Part shown: piece by piece, positions 57,315-64,000 of the stretch
How the letters are laid out: each line of letters starts with the position of its first letter
Position numbering within the stretch: position 1 is the first letter of the stretch
DNA from: Hyphomicrobiales bacterium
GTDB lineage: Bacteria; Pseudomonadota; Alphaproteobacteria; Rhizobiales; Beijerinckiaceae
DNA length: 64,000 nucleotides
Direction of reading: 5' to 3'
NCBI GenBank assembly: GCA_027483895.1
Contig: JAIXTP010000037.1
Coordinates: 1-64,000, forward strand
Made by a program: the position numbers and the translations under genes
The notes under the pieces: generated by a model
Told to the model about the DNA's origin: nothing
Databases searched by the model: none
What the model saw: the letters and a program-made list of their open reading frames with translations, nothing else

Positions 57315-58736
57315 ATGCGGTTTCCGGTTCTCGTCGGTGCGGTTTTGACGGCGGCGGCAACGCTTGCCGGCCCGGCATCGGCCGCGCCCGTTCTGCTTGC
57401 CGACCTTGCGACCGGGCAGGTGCTCGAGGCCGAGGAGGCGACCCGCCCCTGGCATCCCGCCTCCGTCACGAAGCTGATGACGGCCTATGTCGCGCTCAAG
57501 CATGTGCGCACGGGCAAGATCCGGCTGGACGCGCCGCTCCCGGTCTCCGCACGCGCCACGACCGCGCCGCCCTCGCGCATCGGCATCAAGCCCGGCCAGA
57601 CCGTGACGCTGGACGATGCACTCAAGATCCTGATGGTGAAGTCGGCCAACGACGTCGCGATCGTCGTGGCGGAGGGCATCGGCGGTTCGGTCGAGAAATT
57701 CGCCGCGATGATGAATGCCGAGGCCGCGGCGCTCGGCATGCGCGAGAGCCGTTTCCTCAATCCGCACGGGCTGCAGGCCGACGGGCAGCAGACTTCGGCG
57801 CGCGACATGGCGATCCTCGCCCGGCGCCTCCTCACCGATTTCCCGCAGCATCGCGCCCTGTTCGGGATCGGAGCCATCAAGCTCGACGACAAGGTGATGG
57901 AGAACCACAACGGCGTGATCGGCCGCTATCCCGGCGCGACCGGCATGAAGACCGGGTTCATCTGCGCCTCGGGCTTCAACGTCGTGGCGACGGCGCGGCG
58001 CGACGGGCGGGAACTGATCGCGGTCGTGTTCGGCCAGCCCAACGCCGTCGAGCGGACGTTCCGCACCATGCAGCTCTTCGACGACGGCTTCGCGCGCCGT
58101 GCATCCGGCCCCAATCTCGAGGCCCTGCCGGTCTCGGCCGAGACCGAGGCGCCGAACATGCGCGAGGCGATCTGCGGGCGGAAGGGCGCCGCGACCGGCG
58201 AGACCTCCGAGCCTGCGGCCGCCGCCCCCGGGGAAGCGGCGGTCACCGATCCCGCCGCGGTCGCCGGGCCCCGGAAGCTCGGTCCGCGCGAGCCCTTCGA
58301 GCCGATCGTCGTCGCGATCGCCGGAGCGCCGGCGGTCGTCGCCAAGGCACCCAAGCCCGCGAAAAAGAGCGCCCCCGTACCTGAAAAGGCCACCGACGCC
58401 GAGACAAAGACGGCTGCGGCCGCCGAACCGGTCAAGAAGCCCGCTCCGAAGCCTGCTCCCAAGGCCGAGAAGAAAGAGACGGCCGAGGCGGACGCCAAGG
58501 CGAAAGCCCCGGCGCCTGCCAAGAAGCCGGCACCCAAGCCCGCGCCGCCGAAACCCGCCGAGGAACGGCCCGCCCCCGCGAGCGACACCGTGGCGACGGC
58601 CAAGCCCGATGCCGACAAGCCTGCCGCCGCGGAGACGAAGGAAGCGGCGACCTTGGGTGCGACGCCCATTCTGCCGTCGGGCGGCATTCTCAACCTGCCG
58701 GCGCGCAGCCCCGCGCTGTCCGACCGGACCCGTTGA
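57315..58736 (+). CDS. D-alanyl-D-alanine carboxypeptidase with long Pro/Lys/Ala tail
   Basis: A 473-aa penicillin-binding protein of the S11 family. Signal peptide residues 1-23; SxxK at Ser50-Lys53 (ASVTKLMTAY); SxN at 110-112 (KSANDVAIV); KTG at 212-214 (GMKTGFICASG). The catalytic domain ends near residue 275. Then about 190 residues are low complexity, rich in Pro, Lys and Ala (KKPAPKPAPKAEKK and similar runs). The usual amphipathic membrane anchor is not evident, and the tail may bind the cell wall or membrane. Confidence 0.94.
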   Translation: MRFPVLVGAVLTAAATLAGPASAAPVLLADLATGQVLEAEEATRPWHPASVTKLMTAYVALKHVRTGKIRLDAPLPVSARATTAPPSRIGIKPGQTVTLDDALKILMVKSANDVAIVVAEGIGGSVEKFAAMMNAEAAALGMRESRFLNPHGLQADGQQTSARDMAILARRLLTDFPQHRALFGIGAIKLDDKVMENHNGVIGRYPGATGMKTGFICASGFNVVATARRDGRELIAVVFGQPNAVERTFRTMQLFDDGFARRASGPNLEALPVSAETEAPNMREAICGRKGAATGETSEPAAAAPGEAAVTDPAAVAGPRKLGPREPFEPIVVAIAGAPAVVAKAPKPAKKSAPVPEKATDAETKTAAAAEPVKKPAPKPAPKAEKKETAEADAKAKAPAPAKKPAPKPAPPKPAEERPAPASDTVATAKPDADKPAAAETKEAATLGATPILPSGGILNLPARSPALSDRTR

Positions 58737-58746
58737 GGGCCCGCGC

Positions 58747-59670
58747 ATGACAGGTTCTCCGGCGCCGGCCGCGCCCTTCGCATCCGGCATGCTGCTCGCG
58801 CTTTCGAGCGCCTTCTTCTACGGCGTGCAGATCAGCTTCGCCCGCATGGCGGCGAATGACGGCGTGACGGGGCCGCTCATCGTCGGCTGGCGAACGGTGC
58901 TGATGATCCTCCTCGCTCTCGGCGTCATGGCGGTGCTGCGCACCGGACCGGCCGTGCCGGCCGACGAGCGCCGCGCGGTCGCCGGCCTCAGCCTCGCCAG
59001 CGCCTTCGTGGCGCTCTGCTACGTGTCCTCGGTCGCCTATATCCCGGTCACCGTCGCCGCGGTGATCTTCTACACCTTCCCCGTCCTGATCGTGCTTTCG
59101 GGGCCTTGGGTCGACGGGCGACCGCTGACGGGCCCGCTGATCGGCGTCGTGCTGCTCGCCTTCGTCGGCGTCGTTCTGGTGGTCGGGCCGGCCCTGTCGG
59201 ATCTCGATCCGCTCGGCGTGGCGCTCGCGGCGGGCGCCAGCCTGTCGGCGACCTGGCAGTTTCATGCGGGCGCCCGCGCCCGGAAGACGGGGACCACGGC
59301 GAAGCTCTTCTGGGTGCAGGTGGCGATGCTGCCCCTCGCGGTGGTCGCCGCCTTCGCATCCTCCGGCACCGTCTCGCCTTCGTCCTTCGCCTTCTCGCCG
59401 CTCGCGGTGGCGCTCACCATCGGCCTCTACGTCGTCGCGCTCGCGCTGCAGCTTCCGGCCATGGCGCGGGTGGCGCCCGCCGCGGCGGGGCTCGCCTTCT
59501 GCGCCGAGCCGGTGATCTCCGCCGTGTCTTCGACGGTGCTTCTCGGCGAACGCCTGTCCGGCATCCAATATGTCGGCGGGCTTCTGGTGGTCGCGGCCAT
59601 CATCGCCAATGTCGTGGTGGAAACGCGGGCCGCGCCGCTTCGCGCCGTCGCGGCCGAGGGCGGCGAATGA
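58747..59670 (+). CDS. EamA/DMT family transporter
   Basis: A 307-aa ten-helix drug/metabolite transporter. The first EamA repeat includes FYGVQISFARMAANDGVTGP and YIPVTVAAVIFYTFPVLIVL; the second ends with CAEPVISAVSSTVLLGERLS. Substrate unknown. It starts 10 bp after the carboxypeptidase stop and overlaps the CobW-family gene by four bases (ATGA), so the three probably share a transcript. Confidence 0.93.
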   Translation: MTGSPAPAAPFASGMLLALSSAFFYGVQISFARMAANDGVTGPLIVGWRTVLMILLALGVMAVLRTGPAVPADERRAVAGLSLASAFVALCYVSSVAYIPVTVAAVIFYTFPVLIVLSGPWVDGRPLTGPLIGVVLLAFVGVVLVVGPALSDLDPLGVALAAGASLSATWQFHAGARARKTGTTAKLFWVQVAMLPLAVVAAFASSGTVSPSSFAFSPLAVALTIGLYVVALALQLPAMARVAPAAAGLAFCAEPVISAVSSTVLLGERLSGIQYVGGLLVVAAIIANVVVETRAAPLRAVAAEGGE

Positions 59671-60776
59671 CGGGCCGCCCCGAACCGCTGCCGCTCGTCG
59701 TCCTCACCGGCTTTCTCGGCGCGGGCAAGACGACGCTCCTCAACCGCCTGCTGGCCGATCCCGCGATGGAAGGCACCGTCGCGGTGATCAACGAGTTCGG
59801 GGAGATCGGGCTCGATCATCTCTTCGTCGAGGCCAAGGGCGAGGGGACCGTGCTTCTGTCCTCCGGCTGTCTCTGCTGCACCGTGCGGGGCGAACTGGTC
59901 TCGACGCTCGAAGACCTGCTGCGCGACCTCGATAACGGCCGCCTCGCCTTTCGCCGCGTGGTGATCGAAACCACGGGGCTGGCCGATCCCGCGCCCGTGC
60001 TGCAGTCGGTGCTGTCGCATCCGTATCTCTCGATGCGCTTCACCGTGGATTCCGTGGTGACGCTGGTCGACGCCGTGAACGGCGAGAGCACGCTCGACGA
60101 ACATGTCGAGGCCGTGAAGCAGGCGGCGGTCGCGGACGTGATCGTGCTGACCAAGACGGATCTGCCGGAAGCGGCAGGGCGCATCGGCCCGCTCGTCCGC
60201 CGGCTGCGGGCGCTCGCCCCTTACGCGCCGATCCTCGACGCCGCACGCGGCGAGGCCGTGCCGGATGCGATGTTCGGGCGCGGCTTCGACCCCGCTCGAA
60301 AGATCGCCGACGTGTCGGGCTGGCTTGCCGCCGCCGCGGATGACGACCATACGGGCCATGACCACCCGATGCCCGGCGAAGGGCAGGACGTGGCCGACCC
60401 CAACCGCCATGATGCGGAAATCCGCGCCTTCTCGCTCGTCTCGGACGTGCCGGTCCGCAGTGCCGCGCTCGAACTCTTTCTCGACCTGCTCCGCTCGGCG
60501 CACGGGCCGAAGCTGCTGCGCGTGAAGGGGCTCGTGGCGCTCGCCGACCACCCGGATCGCCCGCTGGTGCTGCATGGCGTGCAGCACGTCTTCCATCCGC
60601 CGGTCCTGCTGCCGGCCTGGCCCGATGCGGACCGCCGGACCCGGCTCGTCTTCATCACGCGCGAGCTCGACGAAGCCTTCGTGCGCGGGCTGTGGGACGC
60701 GTTGTCCGGCGTGCCGCGGATCGACACGCCCGACGCGGCGGCCCTTTCCGACAATCCCCTTTCGCTGCGGCGCTGA
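59667..60776 (+). CDS. CobW/COG0523 family GTP-binding metallochaperone
   Basis: A 369-aa G3E GTPase. Walker A GFLGAGKT at residues 15-22; the metal-binding CxCC motif Cys68-Leu-Cys70-Cys71 (SSGCLCCTVRGE); the G4-like LTKTDLPE; a His/Asp-rich loop DDDHTGHDHP around 230-240; and a C-terminal CobW_C domain (EIRAFSLVSDVPV onward). Such proteins deliver zinc or cobalt under metal limitation. No Zur-type site or cobalamin riboswitch is visible before it; it is coupled to the transporter gene. Confidence 0.94.
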   Translation: MTGRPEPLPLVVLTGFLGAGKTTLLNRLLADPAMEGTVAVINEFGEIGLDHLFVEAKGEGTVLLSSGCLCCTVRGELVSTLEDLLRDLDNGRLAFRRVVIETTGLADPAPVLQSVLSHPYLSMRFTVDSVVTLVDAVNGESTLDEHVEAVKQAAVADVIVLTKTDLPEAAGRIGPLVRRLRALAPYAPILDAARGEAVPDAMFGRGFDPARKIADVSGWLAAAADDDHTGHDHPMPGEGQDVADPNRHDAEIRAFSLVSDVPVRSAALELFLDLLRSAHGPKLLRVKGLVALADHPDRPLVLHGVQHVFHPPVLLPAWPDADRRTRLVFITRELDEAFVRGLWDALSGVPRIDTPDAAALSDNPLSLRR

Positions 60777-60779
60777 CCG

Positions 60780-62396
60780 TCAGACCGCGTCGCGCAACTG
60801 CCGCCGGATGATCTTGCCGCTGGTCGTCAGCGGCATGGCGTCGATGAAGGCGACCTCGCGCGGATATTCATGCGCGGAGAGCCGGCCCTTCACGAAGGCG
60901 CCGATCTCGCCGGCCAGAGCGTCGGACGCCTTGAAGCCGGGCTTGAGCACGATGAAGGCCTTCACGATCTCGGTGCGCAGCGCGTCCGGCTTGCCGACGG
61001 CCGCGGCGAGCGACACCGCCGGATGGCGCATCAGGCAGTCCTCGATCTCTGTCGGTCCGATCCGGTAGCCGGAGGAGGTGATCACGTCGTCGTCGCGCCC
61101 GCCGAAGCGGATGAAGCCGTCCTCGTCCGCCGTGCCGCGGTCGCCCGTCGTCATCCAGTCTCCGATGAATTTCGCGGCCGTCGCCTCCGGCTTGTTCCAA
61201 TAGCCGAGGAACATCACGGGGTCGGGCCGGCGCACGGCGATCTGGCCGGTCTCGCCGGGTTCGCAGAGCGAGCCGTCCTGCCGGATCACCGCCGTTTCAT
61301 GGCCGGGGATCGACTTGCCGGTGAAGCCGGGCTTCACCATGCCGAGCGCCGCGCAGGAGCCGAGCACCAGATTGCATTCGGTCTGGCCGTAGAACTCGTT
61401 GATCGAGATGCCGAGCGTCTCGCGGCCCCATTCGAAGGTTTCCACGCCGAGCGCCTCGCCGGCCGACGCGATGGTGCGCAGCTTCAGGTCGAAGCGCTTG
61501 CGCGGATCCGGGACGGCGCGAAGCATCCGCAGCGCGGTGGGCGGCACGAAGGTGTTGCGCACCTCGAGCCGCTCCATCAGCGCATAGGCTTCTTCCGGAT
61601 CGAACTTCTCGAATTTCCGCGCGACGGTGGCGACGCCGAAATGCAATGCTGGCAGAAGACCGTTGAGGAGGCCGCCCGCCCAGGCCCAATCCGCGGGCGT
61701 CCACATCCGGTCGCCGGGGCGGGGCATGAAGTCATGCGCGAGCTGTGCGCCGGGCAGATGGCCGAGCAGCACGCGGTGGCCGTGCAGCGCGCCTTTCGGA
61801 TTTCCCGTCGTGCCCGAGGTGTAGATCATCATCGCCGGGTCGTCGGGGGAGGTGTCGACCGGCGTGAAATCGGCGTCGTGCTTCGCGAGCTCGCGGTCGA
61901 ATCCCAGCGCGTCACCGTCCGGGCCGTCCGTCGAGAACAGGATTTCGAGTGCGGCCGGCCGGGTGGGCAAGGTCCGCAGCTTGGCGATGCCCGCAGCGTC
62001 GGTGACGAGCGCCTTGGCGCCCGCATCGTCGAGCCGGTAGCCCAGCGCGTCGACGCCGAACAGCACCGCGAGCGGCAGCGCGACCGCGCCGAGCTTGTAG
62101 ACCGCGACATGGATCTCGGCGACCTCGCGGCATTGCGGCAACATGATGCCGACCCGGTCGCCCGGGCCGATGCCCGCGGCGCGGAGCATGCGGGCGATGC
62201 GGTTCGAACGCTCTCGGAAGTCCGCGAATGTCACGACCTCGACCGCGCCCGAAGGCGACACGTCGAACAGCGCGGGCCGGTTCGGATCGGCGGCCGCCCA
62301 ACGGTCGCCGACGTCGACGCCGATATTGTACCGGGTCGGCAGGTTCCAGCGGAACGCGGCCCTCAGACGGGCTTCGTCGCGAATGTCGGGCAGCAC
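60780..62396 (-). CDS. AMP-binding acyl-CoA synthetase
   Basis: A 538-aa ANL-superfamily ligase. P-loop MIYTSGTTGNPKGALHGH around residues 170-187; the INEFYGQTECNL core motif; TGDRGTADEDGFIRFGGRDDDVITSSGYRIGP with the hinge Asp/Arg (in part); and C-terminal catalytic Lys in TTSGKIIRRQLR. It resembles acetyl/propionyl or medium-chain acyl-CoA synthetases. The start is GTG 62396, 7 bp after GGAGG. It lies downstream of the ABC permease on the same strand. Confidence 0.93.
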   Translation of the reverse strand: MLPDIRDEARLRAAFRWNLPTRYNIGVDVGDRWAAADPNRPALFDVSPSGAVEVVTFADFRERSNRIARMLRAAGIGPGDRVGIMLPQCREVAEIHVAVYKLGAVALPLAVLFGVDALGYRLDDAGAKALVTDAAGIAKLRTLPTRPAALEILFSTDGPDGDALGFDRELAKHDADFTPVDTSPDDPAMMIYTSGTTGNPKGALHGHRVLLGHLPGAQLAHDFMPRPGDRMWTPADWAWAGGLLNGLLPALHFGVATVARKFEKFDPEEAYALMERLEVRNTFVPPTALRMLRAVPDPRKRFDLKLRTIASAGEALGVETFEWGRETLGISINEFYGQTECNLVLGSCAALGMVKPGFTGKSIPGHETAVIRQDGSLCEPGETGQIAVRRPDPVMFLGYWNKPEATAAKFIGDWMTTGDRGTADEDGFIRFGGRDDDVITSSGYRIGPTEIEDCLMRHPAVSLAAAVGKPDALRTEIVKAFIVLKPGFKASDALAGEIGAFVKGRLSAHEYPREVAFIDAMPLTTSGKIIRRQLRDAV

Positions 62397-62405
62397 GGGG
62401 AGGCC

Positions 62406-62430
62406 TCCGCCGCTTCCAAAAAGCGGCGGA
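62406..62430 (-). promoter_or_regulatory. Stem-loop covering the ribosome binding site of the acyl-CoA synthetase gene
   Basis: TCCGCCGCTT / AAGCGGCGGA, a perfect 10-bp stem with a five-base loop. The 3' arm (in the mRNA) ends with the GGA that begins the GGAGG ribosome binding site of the GTG start at 62396. It may restrict translation. Read as a terminator for the permease it lacks a T-tail. Confidence 0.45.
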
Positions 62431-62490
62431 TCGTAACGGCAAGGCTCGCGCGCATGCAATCGCGCGCGGGCCGGATCCGGGCGGGTGCGC

Positions 62491-63261
62491 TCAGCCCGCC
62501 GCGAACTGCGAGCGCTGGGCCCAGCGCGTGGTGCGGGCTTCGACATGCGCGGTGAGCGCATAAAGGACGACGCCGAGCACCCCGAGCGCGATCAGCGCCG
62601 CGAAGAGAAGCGGCACGTTGAAGTCCGCGCTGGCGCGGGCCATCAGATTGCCGATCCCGAAATTCGAGGCGTTGTACTCGGCGATCACCGAGCCGACATA
62701 GGCGAGCGTGATCGCGACCTTCAACGAGCCGAAGAAGTATGGAAGCGACCGCGGCACGCCGACCTTGAGGATGATGTCGAGCTTCGAGGCGCCGAGCGCC
62801 CGCATCACGTCCTCCACCTCCGGCTCGATCGTGGCGAGGCCGGTGGCGACGTTCACGACGATCGGGAAGAAGGAGATCAGGAAGGCGGTGAGCACCGCGG
62901 GCAGCCAGCCCACGCCGAACCAGATCACGAGGATCGGCACGACGGCGACCTTGGGGATGGCGTTGAAGCCCACGAGCAGCGGATAGGTGCCCGCATGCAC
63001 GAGCCGCGATGCGCCGAGCGCCATGCCCATCACCAGCCCGAACAGCACCGCGAGGATGAAGCCCGCCGTGGTCATCCAGAGCGTATGGGCGGAATGGAAG
63101 GCGAGCTGGGACCGATAGTCCCACAGCGCCTGCGCCACCGCGGAGGGCCGCGGGAGCACGTAGCTCGACACGCCGAGCGCGATGCAGACCGCTTCCCACA
63201 CGAGGAAGAAGCCGATCGTGAAGATCCAGGGCGCGGCCTTCAGCAGCATGCGCTCGTTCAT
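62491..63261 (-). CDS. ABC transporter permease (NitT/TauT type)
   Basis: A 256-aa inner-membrane permease of the nitrate/sulfonate/taurine (SsuC/TauC) group with six helices. The cytoplasmic EAA loop DVMRALGASKLDIILKVGVPRSLPYFFGSLK is clear around residues 155-185 (in part). ATGA overlap with the ATPase gene upstream. Substrate unknown; the family includes sulfonates, pyrimidines and thiamine precursors. The binding protein is not in view. Confidence 0.93.
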   Translation of the reverse strand: MNERMLLKAAPWIFTIGFFLVWEAVCIALGVSSYVLPRPSAVAQALWDYRSQLAFHSAHTLWMTTAGFILAVLFGLVMGMALGASRLVHAGTYPLLVGFNAIPKVAVVPILVIWFGVGWLPAVLTAFLISFFPIVVNVATGLATIEPEVEDVMRALGASKLDIILKVGVPRSLPYFFGSLKVAITLAYVGSVIAEYNASNFGIGNLMARASADFNVPLLFAALIALGVLGVVLYALTAHVEARTTRWAQRSQFAAG

Positions 63262-64000
63262 GATGCGGACCTCGCGGTGACGATGTGCCCGCGAAGCTCG
63301 TGGACGATGTCCGCGAATTCCGGGGTGTAGGTGACTTCGAGGTCCCGCGGCCGAGCAAGCCCGATCTCGGCCTCCGCGATCACGCGGCCGGGCCGGGCGC
63401 TCATGCAGAAGACGCGGTCGGCGAGGAAGGCCGCCTCGCGCAGGTCGTGCGTGACGAGCACGACCGTGACCGACCGGCGCGCATGCAGGTCCCGGATCAC
63501 GCACCAGAGCTCCTCGCGCGTGAAGGCGTCGAGCGCGCCGAACGGCTCGTCGAGCATCAGCAGGTCCGGCTCGTGGATCAGCGCGCGGCAGAGCGAGGCG
63601 CGCTGCTGCATGCCGCCGGAGAGTTCCCACGGGAACTTCCCGCTCATCCCGCGCAGGCCGACCTGTTCCAAGAGGGCTTCGGCCCGCTCGACGTATTCCG
63701 CCTTGTTCGTGCGCAGGCGGGAGCGGTGCGGTTCCACGATCTCGAGCGGCAGCATGAGATTGTCGAGAATCGTCCGCCACGGCAGCAGCGTGGGCGCCTG
63801 GAACGCCATGCCGGCGATCTTGACCGGGCGGCGGACGACTTCGCCCGCCACCGAGATCGTGCCCCCGCGGGGGAATTGCAGCCCCGTCGCGAGCTTCATC
63901 AGCGTCGACTTCCCGCAGCCCGACGGGCCGACCACCGCGGCGAATTCGCCTTTGCGGATCGCCAGCGTCAGGCCTTCGACCGCGGGAATTCCGCCGGACG
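63258..64000 (-). CDS. ABC transporter ATP-binding protein (5' end outside the window)
   Basis: ATPase of the NitT/TauT (SsuB/TauB) group; about 247 residues are visible, and the start codon lies past base 64000. Walker A VVGPSGCGKSTLMKL, Q-loop AFQAPTLLPW, signature LSGGMQQRASLCRALI, Walker B LLMLDEPFGALDAF, and H-loop VVLVTHDLREAAFLADRV are intact. It couples ATP hydrolysis to import through the permease encoded downstream. Confidence 0.95.
   Translation of the reverse strand, partial: SGGIPAVEGLTLAIRKGEFAAVVGPSGCGKSTLMKLATGLQFPRGGTISVAGEVVRRPVKIAGMAFQAPTLLPWRTILDNLMLPLEIVEPHRSRLRTNKAEYVERAEALLEQVGLRGMSGKFPWELSGGMQQRASLCRALIHEPDLLMLDEPFGALDAFTREELWCVIRDLHARRSVTVVLVTHDLREAAFLADRVFCMSARPGRVIAEAEIGLARPRDLEVTYTPEFADIVHELRGHIVTARSAS

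Noticed and set aside
59667-60776. Cobalamin riboswitch or Zur site controlling the CobW-family gene
   Set aside because: The gene starts inside the preceding transporter gene, and no riboswitch-like or Zur-box-like sequence is visible upstream of the operon.

Overview
The window is a gap-free stretch of a very GC-rich alphaproteobacterial chromosome. Gene content and order point to Hyphomicrobiales (Rhizobiales): ffh-rpsP; rplU-rpmA; obg-proBA-nadD-rsfS-rlmH-envC-ctpA; argH-lptM-lysA next to a TIGR02302/DUF4175 gene, with tlpA divergent from argH; purCSQ; purL-bolA-grxD; and a corrinoid adenosyltransferase followed by etfBA and a 3-hydroxyacyl-CoA dehydrogenase. I cannot name the genus. I saw no phage, insertion sequence, CRISPR array or rRNA operon.

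Layout. 1-820: 3' end of ffh, rpsP and a clear terminator. 844-9241: an accessory catabolic region. A leftward operon (a 71-aa leader ORF, a flavin-dependent monooxygenase of acyl-CoA dehydrogenase fold, a flavin reductase and a TetR regulator) diverges from a rightward pair (cyclase-family metal hydrolase and a glutathione transferase). Beyond it lies a leftward operon (histidinol-dehydrogenase-like enzyme, SDR, LacI regulator) and a zeta-class GST. 9405-16391: mixed genes (AI-2E-type permease, SelO, cytochrome c, quinone oxidoreductase, two small uncharacterised proteins, a second TetR, an outer-membrane-like protein), ending at tRNA-Ser(CGA). 17035-28775: growth, translation and envelope genes, mostly rightward and tightly overlapped. 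tRNA-Leu(CAA) follows. 29119-32147: membrane proteins (MgtC/DUF4010, DedA-like, DsbB) and an HNH nuclease. 32250-43784: leftward housekeeping blocks (beta-oxidation/ETF, cobalamin adenosylation, envelope, lysine and arginine biosynthesis) with tlpA rightward. 43880-50044: purine, BolA and Grx genes, interrupted by one rightward TadG-like gene. 50322-64000: short mixed operons, ending in a NitT/TauT-type ABC transporter cut by the window edge.

The most interesting part is 844-8522. Two related 14-bp palindromes (consensus TTWTCRTRYGATAA) each touch the predicted -10 box of one of the two divergent promoters. This fits the TetR regulator at the end of the left operon controlling both arms. A perfect LacI-type palindrome, TGCACACGTGTGCA, sits just below the promoter of the histidinol-dehydrogenase-like operon. 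The same half-sites at the same spacing recur in the leader of the cyclase gene, so the two catabolic units may be co-regulated. The substrate cannot be read from sequence. Monooxygenase + flavin reductase + cyclase-family hydrolase resembles known indole/isatin-type or aromatic ring-oxidation modules, and the other operon resembles sulfopropanediol (HpsN-type) dehydrogenase loci.

A second oddity is an orphan TadG-like VWA protein between purL and purQ, whose metal-site motif is degenerate. Most other genes are ordinary core genes. Long antisense open frames throughout are by-products of the high GC content.
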